Origin: Hyphomicrobiales bacterium
GTDB lineage: Bacteria; Pseudomonadota; Alphaproteobacteria; Rhizobiales; Rhizobiaceae
Assembly (NCBI GenBank): GCA_900466605.1
Contig: UBMU01000006.1
Coordinates: 62,001-126,000 of the forward strand
Length of the DNA: 64,000 nucleotides
Direction of reading: 5' to 3'
Part shown: one piece after another, positions 37,498 to 46,418 of the stretch
Layout: each line of letters opens with the position of its first letter
Position numbering within the stretch: the first letter of the stretch is position 1
The notes under the pieces: generated by a model
Database searches by the model: none
What the model was told of the DNA's origin: nothing
What the model saw: only the letters and a program-made list of their open reading frames with translations
Translations under genes and position numbers: made by a program

Positions 37498-37741
37498 ATT
37501 CCATCCTTCCAATAGCGTGCGGCATGCTTGCCGCCCAGCCCCCAAATACGAACCGGCCACCACATTTCTTGCAGCCGGCCGACACAAACATATGTCAATC
37601 TTGACCGTTGAAATTGCTGAGCAACCGGTCTCACGCAGACGTGATACAAACGTGTTTCAGACGCGGAATGAGGGGTTGGCAGAGGCTTCACCGAGGACTA
37701 CAGAGCACTGGCCCCCAGCCGCCCCTTCAAGGCATTCGCGC

Positions 37742-39166
37742 ATGAACCGCATCGTTCCGCTGATCCTCGCCGTCGCTCTCTTCATGGAGCAGATGGACTC
37801 CACCGTCATATCGACCGCCCTGCCCGCCATCGCCAACGACCTCCACGTCGGGCCAATTACCCTGAAGCTGGCGCTGACGTCCTACATGGTATCGCTCGCG
37901 GTCTTCATTCCGATCAGCGGCTGGATGGCGGACAGGTTCGGTGCCAAGCGCATTTTTCGCCTGGCTATCTGCGTCTTCGTCGTCGGTTCAATCCTCTGCG
38001 CTATTTCTTCAGGCCTGATCGAATTCGTCTGCGCCCGCTTTCTGCAGGGGATGGGCGGTGCGATGATGACGCCGGTCGGGCGCCTGGTCCTTCTGAGGAC
38101 CACGAAGCGCAGCGACCTTGTCTCGGCCATGGCTTTGCTGACGATCCCGGCACTTGTCGGCCCCCTTGCCGGCCCGCCGCTTGGCGGCTTCATCACCACC
38201 TATTTCACCTGGCACTGGATCTTCCTGATCAATGTGCCGGTCGGCATCATCGGCGTCTGGCTCGCAACGATCTTTCTCCCCGAGGTGGAGGCGACCGCGC
38301 CGCCAAAGCTGGATGTCATCGGCTTCGTGCTGACGTCGCTTTCGGCCGCCGGTGTCGTTTTCGGCCTCTCCGTCGTCAGCCTGCCGGCGCTGCCGCCGAT
38401 CATCGGCATTACTGCAACCGTGATCGGCCTCGCCTGCGGATTTATCTACGTGCGCCACGCCAAACGGCATCCGGCGCCGATCCTCAACCTGAACCTCTTC
38501 AAGAACCCGACCTTCCGGGCATCGACGACGGGCGGCACGCTGTTTCGCATCTGCATCGGCGCCTTGCCCTTCCTGACGCCACTAATGCTGCAGCTCGGCT
38601 TCGGCCTGACGCCGTTCCAATCCGGGCTTATCACCTTTGCGGGTGCAATCGGTGCGATCACCACCAAGTTCATGGCCCGTCGCGTCTTTGCGGCCGCAGG
38701 ATTCCGCACGACGCTGCTTTCGGCTGCCGCTGTGACGACGATCGTGACGGTCGCGACCGGCTTCTTTACGCCACAGACGCCGCACCTCGTCATCATCGCC
38801 ATTCTTCTCGTGGGCGGGTTCTCGCGTTCGTTCTTCTTTACCGGCGTCAATGCCCTTGCATTCGCCGATATCGACGATGCGCAGGCGAGCCAGGCAACCT
38901 CCATGAGTTCGGTGATGCAGCAGATCAGTCTGGCGCTCGGTGTCGCGGTTGCTGCGGCAATCCTCGAGACCTCGATCTACTTCCGCGGCGAAGAGCTGCA
39001 GGTTGCCGACTTCCACATTGCCTTCTATGTCATTGCGATCCTGACCGTCGTGGCAACCATTCCGTTCATCCGAATGGACAGGAATGCCGGGGCCGTTGTC
39101 TCCGGCCACCGTGCGAAACGCGGCGCCGCGGCGGCGATCGAGGCAGAACAACAGGTGGTTAAGTGA
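37742..39166 (+). CDS. DHA2-type MFS multidrug exporter
   Basis: 474 residues. The 14-helix drug:H+ antiporter-2 layout: MEQMDSTVISTALPAIANDL (DHA2 signature with Asp in helix 1), GWMADRFGAKRIF loop motif A, FLQGMGGAMMTPVGRLVLLR, and TWHWIFLINVPVGIIGVWLA motif. A longer frame extends to 37349, with an ATG at 37592 as an alternative start; 37742 begins directly at helix 1. Exports small toxic compounds. Divergent from the MBL gene; a shared role is possible but not shown. Confidence 0.9.
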   Translation: MNRIVPLILAVALFMEQMDSTVISTALPAIANDLHVGPITLKLALTSYMVSLAVFIPISGWMADRFGAKRIFRLAICVFVVGSILCAISSGLIEFVCARFLQGMGGAMMTPVGRLVLLRTTKRSDLVSAMALLTIPALVGPLAGPPLGGFITTYFTWHWIFLINVPVGIIGVWLATIFLPEVEATAPPKLDVIGFVLTSLSAAGVVFGLSVVSLPALPPIIGITATVIGLACGFIYVRHAKRHPAPILNLNLFKNPTFRASTTGGTLFRICIGALPFLTPLMLQLGFGLTPFQSGLITFAGAIGAITTKFMARRVFAAAGFRTTLLSAAAVTTIVTVATGFFTPQTPHLVIIAILLVGGFSRSFFFTGVNALAFADIDDAQASQATSMSSVMQQISLALGVAVAAAILETSIYFRGEELQVADFHIAFYVIAILTVVATIPFIRMDRNAGAVVSGHRAKRGAAAAIEAEQQVVK

Positions 39167-39169
39167 CGG

Positions 39170-39553
39170 TTATTCCGGAGTTTCGCAGACTGCGCTGAGC
39201 TTGTTGCCATCAGGATCGCGGACGTATGCTGCATAGAAATTGGCATGGAACGGCCGCAATCCCGGCGCTCCCTCGTCGACGCCGCCTGCGGCAAGCGCGG
39301 CAGCATGGAATGCGTCGACATCCGCGCGGCGGTCGGCATGAAGCGCAACCATCGAACCGTTTCCACTCGACGCCCGCCGGCGGTTGAACGGGGTTACGAC
39401 CCAGAGCCGGCAACGGCTATCGCCATCCGCGGCATAGCCGATCTCTTCTTCGGAGTAACGCTGGCGGCGATAGCCAAGCAGCGGCAAGACGATGTCGTAG
39501 AACCGCCTAGCCTGATCGATGTCGTTGGTTCCGAGAGTGACGTAGAGAAGCAT
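39170..39553 (-). CDS. VOC-superfamily (glyoxalase-like) protein
   Basis: 127 residues with the paired beta-alpha-beta-beta-beta modules of the vicinal-oxygen-chelate fold: LYVTLGTNDIDQARRFYDIVLPLLGYRR at the start, GNGSMVALHADRRADVDAFHAAALAAGG in the second half, ending YAAYVRDPDGNKLSAVC, the metal-ligand Glu being replaced by Ser-Ala-Val. The start is ATG 39553 or 39565. Substrate unknown. Confidence 0.85.
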   Translation of the reverse strand: MLLYVTLGTNDIDQARRFYDIVLPLLGYRRQRYSEEEIGYAADGDSRCRLWVVTPFNRRRASSGNGSMVALHADRRADVDAFHAAALAAGGVDEGAPGLRPFHANFYAAYVRDPDGNKLSAVCETPE

Positions 39554-39610
39554 GGTAGTTGGCATTCCAAGTCTTGGGAGGGCGATCATCACTCAAGACC
39601 GGCCCAAAGA

Positions 39611-40330
39611 TCAAGCTTCCGTAACGTCCGCGTCCGCCTGACGCCCCTTGAAGTGCTTCGCCAGGAGGAACATCTCGACCGATTCCGCCCGCGACGAGGC
39701 CGGCTTGACGTGGACGACTTGCTTGAAATGCCGTTTCAGCATGTTGAGAAGATCGCGTTCGGTGCCGCCCTGGAAGGTCTTGGCGAGGAAGTGACCGCCC
39801 TCACCCAAGACCTCGACGGCAAAGTGGGCAGCCACCTCGCAGAGGTGCATGGTGCGCAGATGGTCGGTGCGATGGTGGCCGGTGGTGGGGGCCGCCATGT
39901 CCGATATCACCAGGTCGGGCGTGCCGCCGACGGCCTCGATCAACTGTGCCGGCGCTGAGGGATCGAGGAAGTCCAGCTGCAGGATCTTCACGCCCGGCAG
40001 TTGTGTCATCTCCAGAAAGTCGATCGCCGCAACGCGGATGTCCTCATCGGTGGAGCCCGTGACCTTGGCAGCAATCTGCGACCAGCTTCCGGGTGCAGCA
40101 CCTAGATCGATGATGCGACGAGCACCCTTCAGGATGCTGTGCTTCTCGTCGATCTCGAGCAGCTTGAAAGCTGCGCGCGCGCGATAACCCTCAAGCTGGG
40201 CACGCTGCACATAGGGGTCGTTGATGTGGCGCTGCAGCCATTGCCGCGACGACGCCTTCATCTTCTTGTTCTTGACGCGCTGGCCGAGTTTGCGGCCGGT
40301 GCGGTTACCCGCAATCGTTGGCTTCGCCAT
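39611..40330 (-). CDS. rlmE: 23S rRNA (uridine-2552-2'-O)-methyltransferase
   Basis: 239 residues. The K-D-K-E catalytic tetrad of the RrmJ/FtsJ family is visible: Lys in [11 protein letters not shown], Asp in [11 protein letters not shown], Lys in FLAKTFQGG, Glu in [15 protein letters not shown]; the SAM motif is [14 protein letters not shown] basic N-terminal extension of about 30 residues precedes the core. Methylates U2552 of 23S rRNA during late large-subunit assembly. Follows ppx with nine bases between. Confidence 0.96.
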   Translation of the reverse strand: MAKPTIAGNRTGRKLGQRVKNKKMKASSRQWLQRHINDPYVQRAQLEGYRARAAFKLLEIDEKHSILKGARRIIDLGAAPGSWSQIAAKVTGSTDEDIRVAAIDFLEMTQLPGVKILQLDFLDPSAPAQLIEAVGGTPDLVISDMAAPTTGHHRTDHLRTMHLCEVAAHFAVEVLGEGGHFLAKTFQGGTERDLLNMLKRHFKQVVHVKPASSRAESVEMFLLAKHFKGRQADADVTEA

Positions 40331-40339
40331 GCTTGTCCC

Positions 40340-41881
40340 CTATTTGCCGCGCTGACCGCGGCGGTTGCGGTGGCGCCGCCAGACGCCGTCATCCGCCATC
40401 ATGTCCGTGAGCAGGCCTTCCCTCAAGCCGCGATCGGCCACCCGCATGCGCGGGCTCGGCCAACGGCGGCGGATAGCCTCGAGAATGGCGCAGCCGGCCA
40501 GCACAAGATCGGCGCGATCTGGACCGATGCAGGGATTGGCGGCGCGGCTCTCGAAATCCCACGACAAGAGCTTGGCCTGCATCGCCGAAACCTCGTCATC
40601 CGAAAGCCAGATGCCGTCGACCTTACGCCGGTCGTAGCGCGGCAGATCAAGATGAACACCGGCGAGCGTCGTCACGGTTCCCGAGGTCCCGATGAGGTGG
40701 AAATCATCCGCATGACCGATATCGATCGCAGGGCAATCGAAGCTGTCAAGCATGCCTTCCACTTCCACTACCATGCCTTCGAAGACATCCGGCGTGACAT
40801 CGCGGCCGCCATGGCGCTCCGAAAGCGTAACGACGCCAACCGGGAGCGAAGTCCAATGGGTGATGTGATTGGCGAGGCGATTGAATCGGTTGTCCCCGAT
40901 GCGGATGACCGCGATTTCCGATGAGCCGCCGCCGATATCGAAGAGGACGACTGAACGCGTCTCCCGTCCGACGAGGGAGGAGCAGCCGGAAACGGCAAGC
41001 CGCGCCTCGGTCTCCCGATCGATGATCTCGAGTTCGAGGCCGGTCTCGGCAACGACGCGATCAAGGAACTGAGCCCCGTTGCTCGCTTGACGGCAGGCCT
41101 CGGTCGCGATCAACCGCATGCGGCGGATTTCACGATTCTTCAGCTTTGAGGAGCAGACGCGCAACGCATCGACGGCACGATCCATCGCATCGTCGGAGAG
41201 ACGACCGCTTGCCGCCAGTCCCTCCCCAAGGCGCACGATCCGGGAGAAGGCGTCAACAACGCGAAACTGGCCCGGCCGTGTCGGCTGGGCGATCAGCAGA
41301 CGGCAATTGTTGGTGCCGAGATCAAGAGCGGCATAGAGCTCATCTGGCCATGGATGCTCGCCCTGGCTACGCTGCCCGCCGTCGGACTGGCGTGCCGCGC
41401 GATTGTCGTTCTGGCCCGTTCGCTGTTCGGCCGCGCCGCTCCGCGCCGCCGGCGACGGTTGCTGCGATGGCTGGGCCGAATGTCCAGCCGCCTTCTCGTG
41501 GGCGAGCGGACGTCCCTGAAGGCCGCGCTTGCCACGATGCTTGCGGCGGTTGCGACGGCTCGGCAGCGATTCTGTGTCACCACGGACAGCCGGCGTTGCG
41601 CTTACGGAGTTCTCGTTGTTTGTGTGATGCTGTTGCGCAGCTTCGCCAGGGGCACCTGCACCGCGACGACGGCGCTTTCGCTTGCGCGCGACATTGCCAG
41701 CTTCACTTGGGCGCGCCGTCTCTCCGGTCTCACCAGAGAGGACATGCTGAGCGGACTGGTTCGCATTGCGGGAGTGCCCGCCACGCTTGCCCTTGCGGCG
41801 CCTGGATTTCTTGCCATCCTTGCGCCCTGCCGCTGACGCCCCGTTACCTTGCAGCCTTGGGCCGCCTTCGGGGTCTTCCAC
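40340..41881 (-). CDS. ppx: Ppx/GppA phosphatase with long basic N-terminal extension
   Basis: 513 residues from GTG at 41881. The actin-like phosphatase core starts only at residue about 180 (LYAALDLGTNNCRLLIA) and shows SVVLFDIGGGSSEIAVI and LIGTSGTVTTLAGVHLDL; it ends near residue 510 without the C-terminal HD domain of long Ppx enzymes. The first 178 residues are low-complexity and rich in Arg, Lys, Gln, Ser and Gly (KKSRRRKGKRGG, RKRKRRRRGAGAPG). Degrades polyphosphate or (p)ppGpp 5'-phosphate. The extension may bind RNA or polyphosphate. Co-transcribed with rlmE. Confidence 0.9.
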   Translation of the reverse strand: MEDPEGGPRLQGNGASAAGRKDGKKSRRRKGKRGGHSRNANQSAQHVLSGETGETARPSEAGNVARKRKRRRRGAGAPGEAAQQHHTNNENSVSATPAVRGDTESLPSRRNRRKHRGKRGLQGRPLAHEKAAGHSAQPSQQPSPAARSGAAEQRTGQNDNRAARQSDGGQRSQGEHPWPDELYAALDLGTNNCRLLIAQPTRPGQFRVVDAFSRIVRLGEGLAASGRLSDDAMDRAVDALRVCSSKLKNREIRRMRLIATEACRQASNGAQFLDRVVAETGLELEIIDRETEARLAVSGCSSLVGRETRSVVLFDIGGGSSEIAVIRIGDNRFNRLANHITHWTSLPVGVVTLSERHGGRDVTPDVFEGMVVEVEGMLDSFDCPAIDIGHADDFHLIGTSGTVTTLAGVHLDLPRYDRRKVDGIWLSDDEVSAMQAKLLSWDFESRAANPCIGPDRADLVLAGCAILEAIRRRWPSPRMRVADRGLREGLLTDMMADDGVWRRHRNRRGQRGK

Positions 41882-42070
41882 GTTCTTTTTCCACCGCGCC
41901 GCGCAAGTCCAGAGGTATGCAGCAGGCGCTCATTCGATTTTGCGTTGCCGCGAAGATACCAGCGCATGGCGGAATCGCCAAATTCTTTTTGCGGTGCACG
42001 AAAATGGACCTTTTGGTGAGCATCAAAAACGCGCCACCAAGTCGCTGTGGATTTTTTTCGAAACGGGTAT

Positions 42071-42098
42071 TTGCAATCCGTGATGTTTTGGTTATAAG
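42071..42098 (+). promoter_or_regulatory. Putative promoter of tRNA-Gln
   Basis: TTGCAA at 42071-42076 and TATAAG at 42093-42098 are separated by 16 bases, about 40 bases before the tRNA. A reasonable sigma-70 type promoter. Confidence 0.45.
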
Positions 42099-42137
42099 CG
42101 CCGCACAGCAGCCAAGCCATGCTTCGGCAGCGACTGC

Positions 42138-42211
42138 TGGGGAATAGTTCAATGGTAGAACGACGGACTCTGACTCCGTTAATCTTGGTTCGAGTCCAGG
42201 TTCCCCAGCCA
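42138..42211 (+). tRNA. tRNA-Gln (anticodon CTG)
   Basis: Cloverleaf can be drawn: acceptor TGGGGAA with TTCCCCA, D arm with AGTTCAATGGTAGAAC, anticodon stem ACGGA/TCCGT with loop CTCTGAC giving anticodon CTG, T arm with GGTTCGAGTCC, discriminator G, and the CCA end encoded in the genome. Reads CAG codons. Confidence 0.95.
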
Positions 42212-42342
42212 AACTTATTTCTTCGATCAAAACCGTATTTTTTATCTCAGGCAAGTTATCTGCCGAACGGTGTGGCTTTGTAGGCATTTTTCGGCTCAGA
42301 GGATCGGGTCCCCAAACTCATCGGCATGCTTGTTGACGCAAA

Positions 42343-42735
42343 CTAATCCTCCGAGCGGCTCGTGCTGTCGCGATCTTGGTCATATCGTCTCGTGAGCGGG
42401 AATGGCGGCAACCAGGACTCGCGACGGACGGTCCAGAGTTCGTAGGTTGGAATCAGTTGGTCAGGGGCATCCAGGGATCCGAGGTTCACTTCGATTTCGT
42501 CTGCGGTGCGTCCGAAGACGGACGAGCCGCAGCGGGGACAGAAAAAACGCCCGGCGTAGTCGCGTGTTTCGCCATCGATCGTCACCGCATCCTGAGGGAA
42601 CACCGCGGACGCGTGGAAGAGCGCCCCATGATGCTTGCGGCAATCGAGACAGTGACAAACGCCGACCCGGTATGGGAGCCCCGACGCCACAATTCGGACG
42701 CTGCCGCACAGGCAACCGCCCATGAACCGGTCCAT
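42343..42735 (-). CDS. GFA family (formaldehyde-activating-like) zinc protein
   Basis: 130 residues with the cysteine pattern of GFA/CENP-V proteins: GGCLCGSVR, CHCLDCRKHHGALF and FFCPRCGSSVFG, binding two zinc ions. Fold shared with glutathione-dependent formaldehyde-activating enzyme, but most members have unknown function. GAGGAGG precedes the ATG at 42735. Single gene. Confidence 0.9.
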   Translation of the reverse strand: MDRFMGGCLCGSVRIVASGLPYRVGVCHCLDCRKHHGALFHASAVFPQDAVTIDGETRDYAGRFFCPRCGSSVFGRTADEIEVNLGSLDAPDQLIPTYELWTVRRESWLPPFPLTRRYDQDRDSTSRSED

Positions 42736-42832
42736 GCTGCGCCTCCTCTGAAATCAAGCGGTCGTAATACTCACGACGAGTGCAAGGCTCGGATAGGCGC
42801 TACAGCGCCATGTCCGGTCTCGCCCGGTCTTT

Positions 42833-43015
42833 CTAGTAACTGCATGATCGACCATTGCTGGGTCTAAACCCATCAGCGCATGCTGGGTTCATAGAGTCCC
42901 CTCGCACGTAGCCCGAGGCGGAGCCCATTGAATTTGGCGGGGTCGCACAGGCAGCAGTCAGTACCGAGAGGCCAATCAACGCTCCGGCAACTGACAATAT
43001 CTTAAATCTCGTCAT
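42833..43015 (-). CDS. Small lipoprotein
   Basis: 60 residues. MTRFKILSVAGALIGLSVLTAAC ends in a lipobox (L-T-A-A-C), so the mature chain of about 37 residues would be lipid-anchored at the Cys. It carries two more cysteines (ACADG, RSCSY) that may form a disulfide. AAGGAGAG at the correct distance supports the start at 43015. Function unknown; too short for most gene finders. Confidence 0.7.
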   Translation of the reverse strand: MTRFKILSVAGALIGLSVLTAACATPPNSMGSASGYVRGDSMNPACADGFRPSNGRSCSY

Positions 43016-43168
43016 CAAACTTCTCTCCTTATCGCAACGGCTTGCGTTACAGGCAATGTGTCGCGGCGTTAAGCAGATGCGAGAGACATCACGCACACTT
43101 GACCACAGGAACTCTCCTTCCCGTCGCCGACGCAATCGGCATGCGATCAGCCCATAACCCGATGAGCA

Positions 43169-43960
43169 TCACACCGATGTCTTCTTTCTCACGTCCTCTG
43201 CCAGTTCCTGCATGCGGTCGATCGGAATGCGACCGATCAGCATGAAGGCATGCGTCGCATCTGACCAATAAACCACGTTCATACCATTCCTGCCTTCGAC
43301 GTCCGGCTCCTTACCGCCGACGTTCGAACGGACGATGCAGAGCGCCAGCGGTCCTGTCTCGGGATCCAGATAGGCGATCTGCGCAAGGGGTTTGTCGTCA
43401 TATTGCAATAGCTGGGCGCGTTTGAACTCGATGCCAGGCAGCGATATCGCTTCGGGCGACAGCGAAATGCCAAGCTTGTCATCGAGGCGCCCGAGTTGGG
43501 CGGATTGTGCTTCGTCCGACGGTGTCGGTCCGGCGAGAGTGTCTGACGTATAGAGGGCGATGTATTCGGCTACGACCGCACGCCATTCGCTGCTTTCATC
43601 CGGTGCATCGGCGCGGCTGCGGATGGCGATGAAGGCACGATCGGCCACAATTCCAGCGACGAGGCAGGCGGCAAGCGCACCAAGGAAGCCACGCCGACCG
43701 GAGCGTGCGGGAGCGGGCTTCGCGTCGGCCGGAGCGATGCCGAGCATGGCATCAAGCTCAACCTTCGGTGCCGCGGCAAGTAACGGCTCGAATGCCTGCT
43801 TGAACGGGAGGCTGCTCAGCGACAGGAACTCCAGCCTCTCGGCCGCACGCTCATCCGCGTCGAGAAGCGCTCCGATGCGCGATGCCTCGGTGTCCGACAG
43901 TTCACCGTCGATATAGGCCGTCAATTCCTCATCGGAGGGCATTTGGTTTTTGTCGTTCAT
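43169..43960 (-). CDS. Anti-sigma factor, membrane-anchored
   Basis: 263 residues. The N-terminus has the zinc-less anti-sigma start ELTAYIDGELSDTEASRIGALLDAD, then a linker, one membrane helix (RRGFLGALAACLVAGIVADRAF, residues about 88-110) and a periplasmic domain (residues 115-260) with the FKRAQLLQYDDKPLAQIAYL segment. The first codon overlaps the sigma gene stop by four bases. Holds the ECF sigma factor until an envelope signal arrives. Signal unknown. Confidence 0.88.
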   Translation of the reverse strand: MNDKNQMPSDEELTAYIDGELSDTEASRIGALLDADERAAERLEFLSLSSLPFKQAFEPLLAAAPKVELDAMLGIAPADAKPAPARSGRRGFLGALAACLVAGIVADRAFIAIRSRADAPDESSEWRAVVAEYIALYTSDTLAGPTPSDEAQSAQLGRLDDKLGISLSPEAISLPGIEFKRAQLLQYDDKPLAQIAYLDPETGPLALCIVRSNVGGKEPDVEGRNGMNVVYWSDATHAFMLIGRIPIDRMQELAEDVRKKTSV

Positions 43961-44562
43961 ATCGCCCCCTCGCCCGAGACACTGGCTGCGATCTTGGCGC
44001 GCGCGGCGGCAAGGCGGCTCATCACGGTTCCGATCGGGATATCCAATACGCTTGCTACCTCCTTGTAGGAAAGGCCTTCCACATAGGCGAGGAAGACAGC
44101 GGCGCGCTGCGCATCCGGCAACGCATTGACGAGTCGCAGGACCTGGTTCGCCAGGACATGCGTCTCGGTGTCACGAGTACCATCGACGACCAAAGCCTCT
44201 TCGGCGTCGACGAACCCTTGACCGAGACGTACCCGTTGTGCCCGAATTTCATTCAACCAGATGGAATGCAGAATGGAGAATAACCAGCGGTCCAGTCGCG
44301 TTCCCGCCTCGAACTGCTCGACGCGCTCGAGAGCGCGCAGACAGGTCTGTTGCACTAGATCGTCGGCAATATCGCGGCGATGCGAGAGCACAAGGCCATA
44401 GCGCCACAGCCGCAAAAGATTATCCGCCAGGCCGCTTCTTATATCGGCTTCGCTTGCGATGAGAGCCTCCGCCACGGGTTTTCCTTCCAAAGCCGCCGGC
44501 TGCACCGACGGCCTTGGTTTTGCGCGACTATAGGCAGCAAATGTGGTGTACGCGACCGGCAT
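43957..44562 (-). CDS. ECF RNA polymerase sigma factor
   Basis: 201 residues from ATG 44562. Region sigma-2 is DIADDLVQQTCLRALERVEQFEAGTRLDRWLFSILHSIWLNEIR; sigma-4 is LPDAQRAAVFLAYVEGLSYKEVASVLDIPIGTVMSRLAAARAKI. About 30 residues precede sigma-2 and are not conserved. Coupled to its anti-sigma gene by an ATGA overlap. It is not the EcfG general stress factor, since no phyR or nepR is nearby. Regulon unknown; the flanking lipoprotein and TPR genes are candidates. Confidence 0.9.
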   Translation of the reverse strand: MPVAYTTFAAYSRAKPRPSVQPAALEGKPVAEALIASEADIRSGLADNLLRLWRYGLVLSHRRDIADDLVQQTCLRALERVEQFEAGTRLDRWLFSILHSIWLNEIRAQRVRLGQGFVDAEEALVVDGTRDTETHVLANQVLRLVNALPDAQRAAVFLAYVEGLSYKEVASVLDIPIGTVMSRLAAARAKIAASVSGEGAI

Positions 44563-44618
44563 TTGTAGTTCCCGTTCAACCGAAATTGCGCATTCCCGCT
44601 TTGTCGGCGTCAAAGCTC

Positions 44619-45200
44619 CTACGGCTTGAGGATTGCTTCGTTGAGATCGCGATACGCCTCGCATTCGGTGCCGCAGATCGTCTTGATCGTTTCCAGCTGC
44701 TCCTTGGCAAGATCGAGGCGTCCCTTGATGACGTAGGCTTCGCCGAGATATTCGCGAACCTGCGCGTAGTTGGGATCGAGTTCGACGGACTTCAGGTAGT
44801 AGGAAATTCCTTCATCCGTGCGCCCGAGCTTGCGGGTGGCGTAGCCGCGATAATTCAGGGCCTCGGCAGTGTTCGGGTTCTTCAGGGTGTCGAGCATCGC
44901 AAGCGCTTCGTCGTAGCGGCCGGCCTTTGCCAAAGAGTATGCATAGTCCGTGCGGTTTTCTTCCGTCACATTGGCGCTGCTCTGCTTGACGCACCGTTTC
45001 GTCCTCTTGTCGTACATCTGGCCCTTCTTGCAGGTCGGCATGTTGCCGCTGCTGCCGCCACTGCCACTAGCGCCACTTGAGCCGCTGGAGCCACTGCCAC
45101 TGCCGCCCCCCCCTATTGCGAAAGCAGGAGCGGAGAGCGCGAAAGCGGCAATGCAGCCGCCGACGAGGATGGAAGCAATTCGAACAGTCGCGATCGTCAT
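44619..45200 (-). CDS. Secreted Ser/Gly-rich TPR protein
   Basis: 193 residues: signal peptide (MTIATVRIASILVGGCIAAFALSAPAFA), a Gly/Ser-rich linker (about residues 29-52), a CxxGxxYDxxTxxCV micro-motif (CKKGQMYDKRTKRCV), then about three TPR units (DYAYSLAKAGRYDEALAMLDTL, ALNYRGYATRKLGRTDEGISYYLKSVELDPNYAQVREYLGEAYV). Probably a periplasmic scaffold. AGGAG precedes the ATG at 45200. Divergent from the polyketide synthase gene. Confidence 0.8.
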   Translation of the reverse strand: MTIATVRIASILVGGCIAAFALSAPAFAIGGGGSGSGSSGSSGASGSGGSSGNMPTCKKGQMYDKRTKRCVKQSSANVTEENRTDYAYSLAKAGRYDEALAMLDTLKNPNTAEALNYRGYATRKLGRTDEGISYYLKSVELDPNYAQVREYLGEAYVIKGRLDLAKEQLETIKTICGTECEAYRDLNEAILKP

Positions 45201-45365
45201 GGGATATCTCCTAGGAAAATGACGTTGGCCGCGAATGAACACTGTTGGCTGGCACTTTATTCGATTGCGTGTTCTTCTTTTTTCCGGCGTCGAGGTGTGA
45301 GCGTCGGCGAATAAATGCGAACCTGAGGTGTTAGCCGCTCACGCGCCGGCCACAAGGAGCATTCC

Positions 45366-46418
45366 GTGAGTGATACCGTAAAACTACTGAGTCTTGCCGT
45401 CGCAACGCCGGAACATGTCATCACACAAAAGGAAGCGGCCGCGACGTCCGCCCGCCTGTTTTCATCCCGCTTCAAGGACTTCTCCCACCTCGCGAGCGTC
45501 TTCGAAAATGCCGGCATCCGGAAGCGCTACGCCGCGCGTCCACTGGAATGGTTCATCGAACCACATGGCTGGCAGGACCGCATGGAAGCCTACGGCGAGG
45601 TGGCGCGCAGCCTGTTTTTCGAGACTGCCAGCAATGCGCTCAAGAAGGCAGGTCTGCAGGGCAGCGACATCGATTGTATCGTCACCATCTCGTCCACCGG
45701 CATTGCGACGCCGAGCCTTGATGCACAGCTCGCACAGAGGATGGGCTTTCGCTCGGATATCGAGCGCGTTCCGGTTTTTGGGCTCGGCTGCGCGGCCGGT
45801 GTTTCCGGTTTCGCCATCGCCTCGCGGTTTGCCCGGGATAGGCCGGGCAAGACGGTGCTTTTCGTGACGATCGAACTTTGCACGCTGGCCTTCCGGCTGG
45901 ACGAGTTGACGCGCGCGAACATCATAGCCACGGCACTTTTCGGCGATGGCGCGGCCGCCTGCATCCTCCGCGCAGGAACGGAAGGAAAGGTAGAAGTCGA
46001 GTCGACGGGCGAGCATCTATTCCCTGATACGCTCGGCATCATGGGCTGGAAGATTGATGACACCGGGTTCGGTGTGGTTCTCGCTCAATCGCTACCGCCC
46101 TTTGCCGAAACCGAACTCGGCCCAGCCGTCGACGGAATTTTGAGCCGCAATGGCCTTTCGCGAAGCGATATAGACCGCTTCATCTGCCATCCAGGCGGGA
46201 CAAGGGTGCTTACCGCTCTCGAAAGCGCGCTATCGCTAGAAGCCGGAACTCTGGATCACGAGCGCGCGGTACTTGCCGAGTATGGTAACATGTCCTCACC
46301 CACGATCCTCTTCGTGCTCGAGCGCGCCTTGAAGGCGGGGCTGCCGGAGCGCAGCGCTATGATCGCCATGGGGCCGGGTTTTACGGCAAGCTGCGTGACC
46401 TTGAAGAGGGTTGCATGA
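45366..46418 (+). CDS. Type III polyketide synthase
   Basis: 350 residues from GTG at 45366 with AAGGAG seven bases upstream. The Cys-His-Asn triad is visible: Cys in VFGLGCAAGVSG (residue about 145), His in RFICHPGGTRVL (about 277), Asn in EYGNMSSPTILFVLERAL (about 310). Condenses an acyl starter with malonyl-CoA to alkylresorcinols or alkylpyrones. The stop overlaps the start of an isoprenylcysteine methyltransferase-type gene by four bases, as in the srsA-srsB and ars loci for phenolic lipids. Starter length cannot be read from the sequence. Confidence 0.92.
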   Translation: MSDTVKLLSLAVATPEHVITQKEAAATSARLFSSRFKDFSHLASVFENAGIRKRYAARPLEWFIEPHGWQDRMEAYGEVARSLFFETASNALKKAGLQGSDIDCIVTISSTGIATPSLDAQLAQRMGFRSDIERVPVFGLGCAAGVSGFAIASRFARDRPGKTVLFVTIELCTLAFRLDELTRANIIATALFGDGAAACILRAGTEGKVEVESTGEHLFPDTLGIMGWKIDDTGFGVVLAQSLPPFAETELGPAVDGILSRNGLSRSDIDRFICHPGGTRVLTALESALSLEAGTLDHERAVLAEYGNMSSPTILFVLERALKAGLPERSAMIAMGPGFTASCVTLKRVA

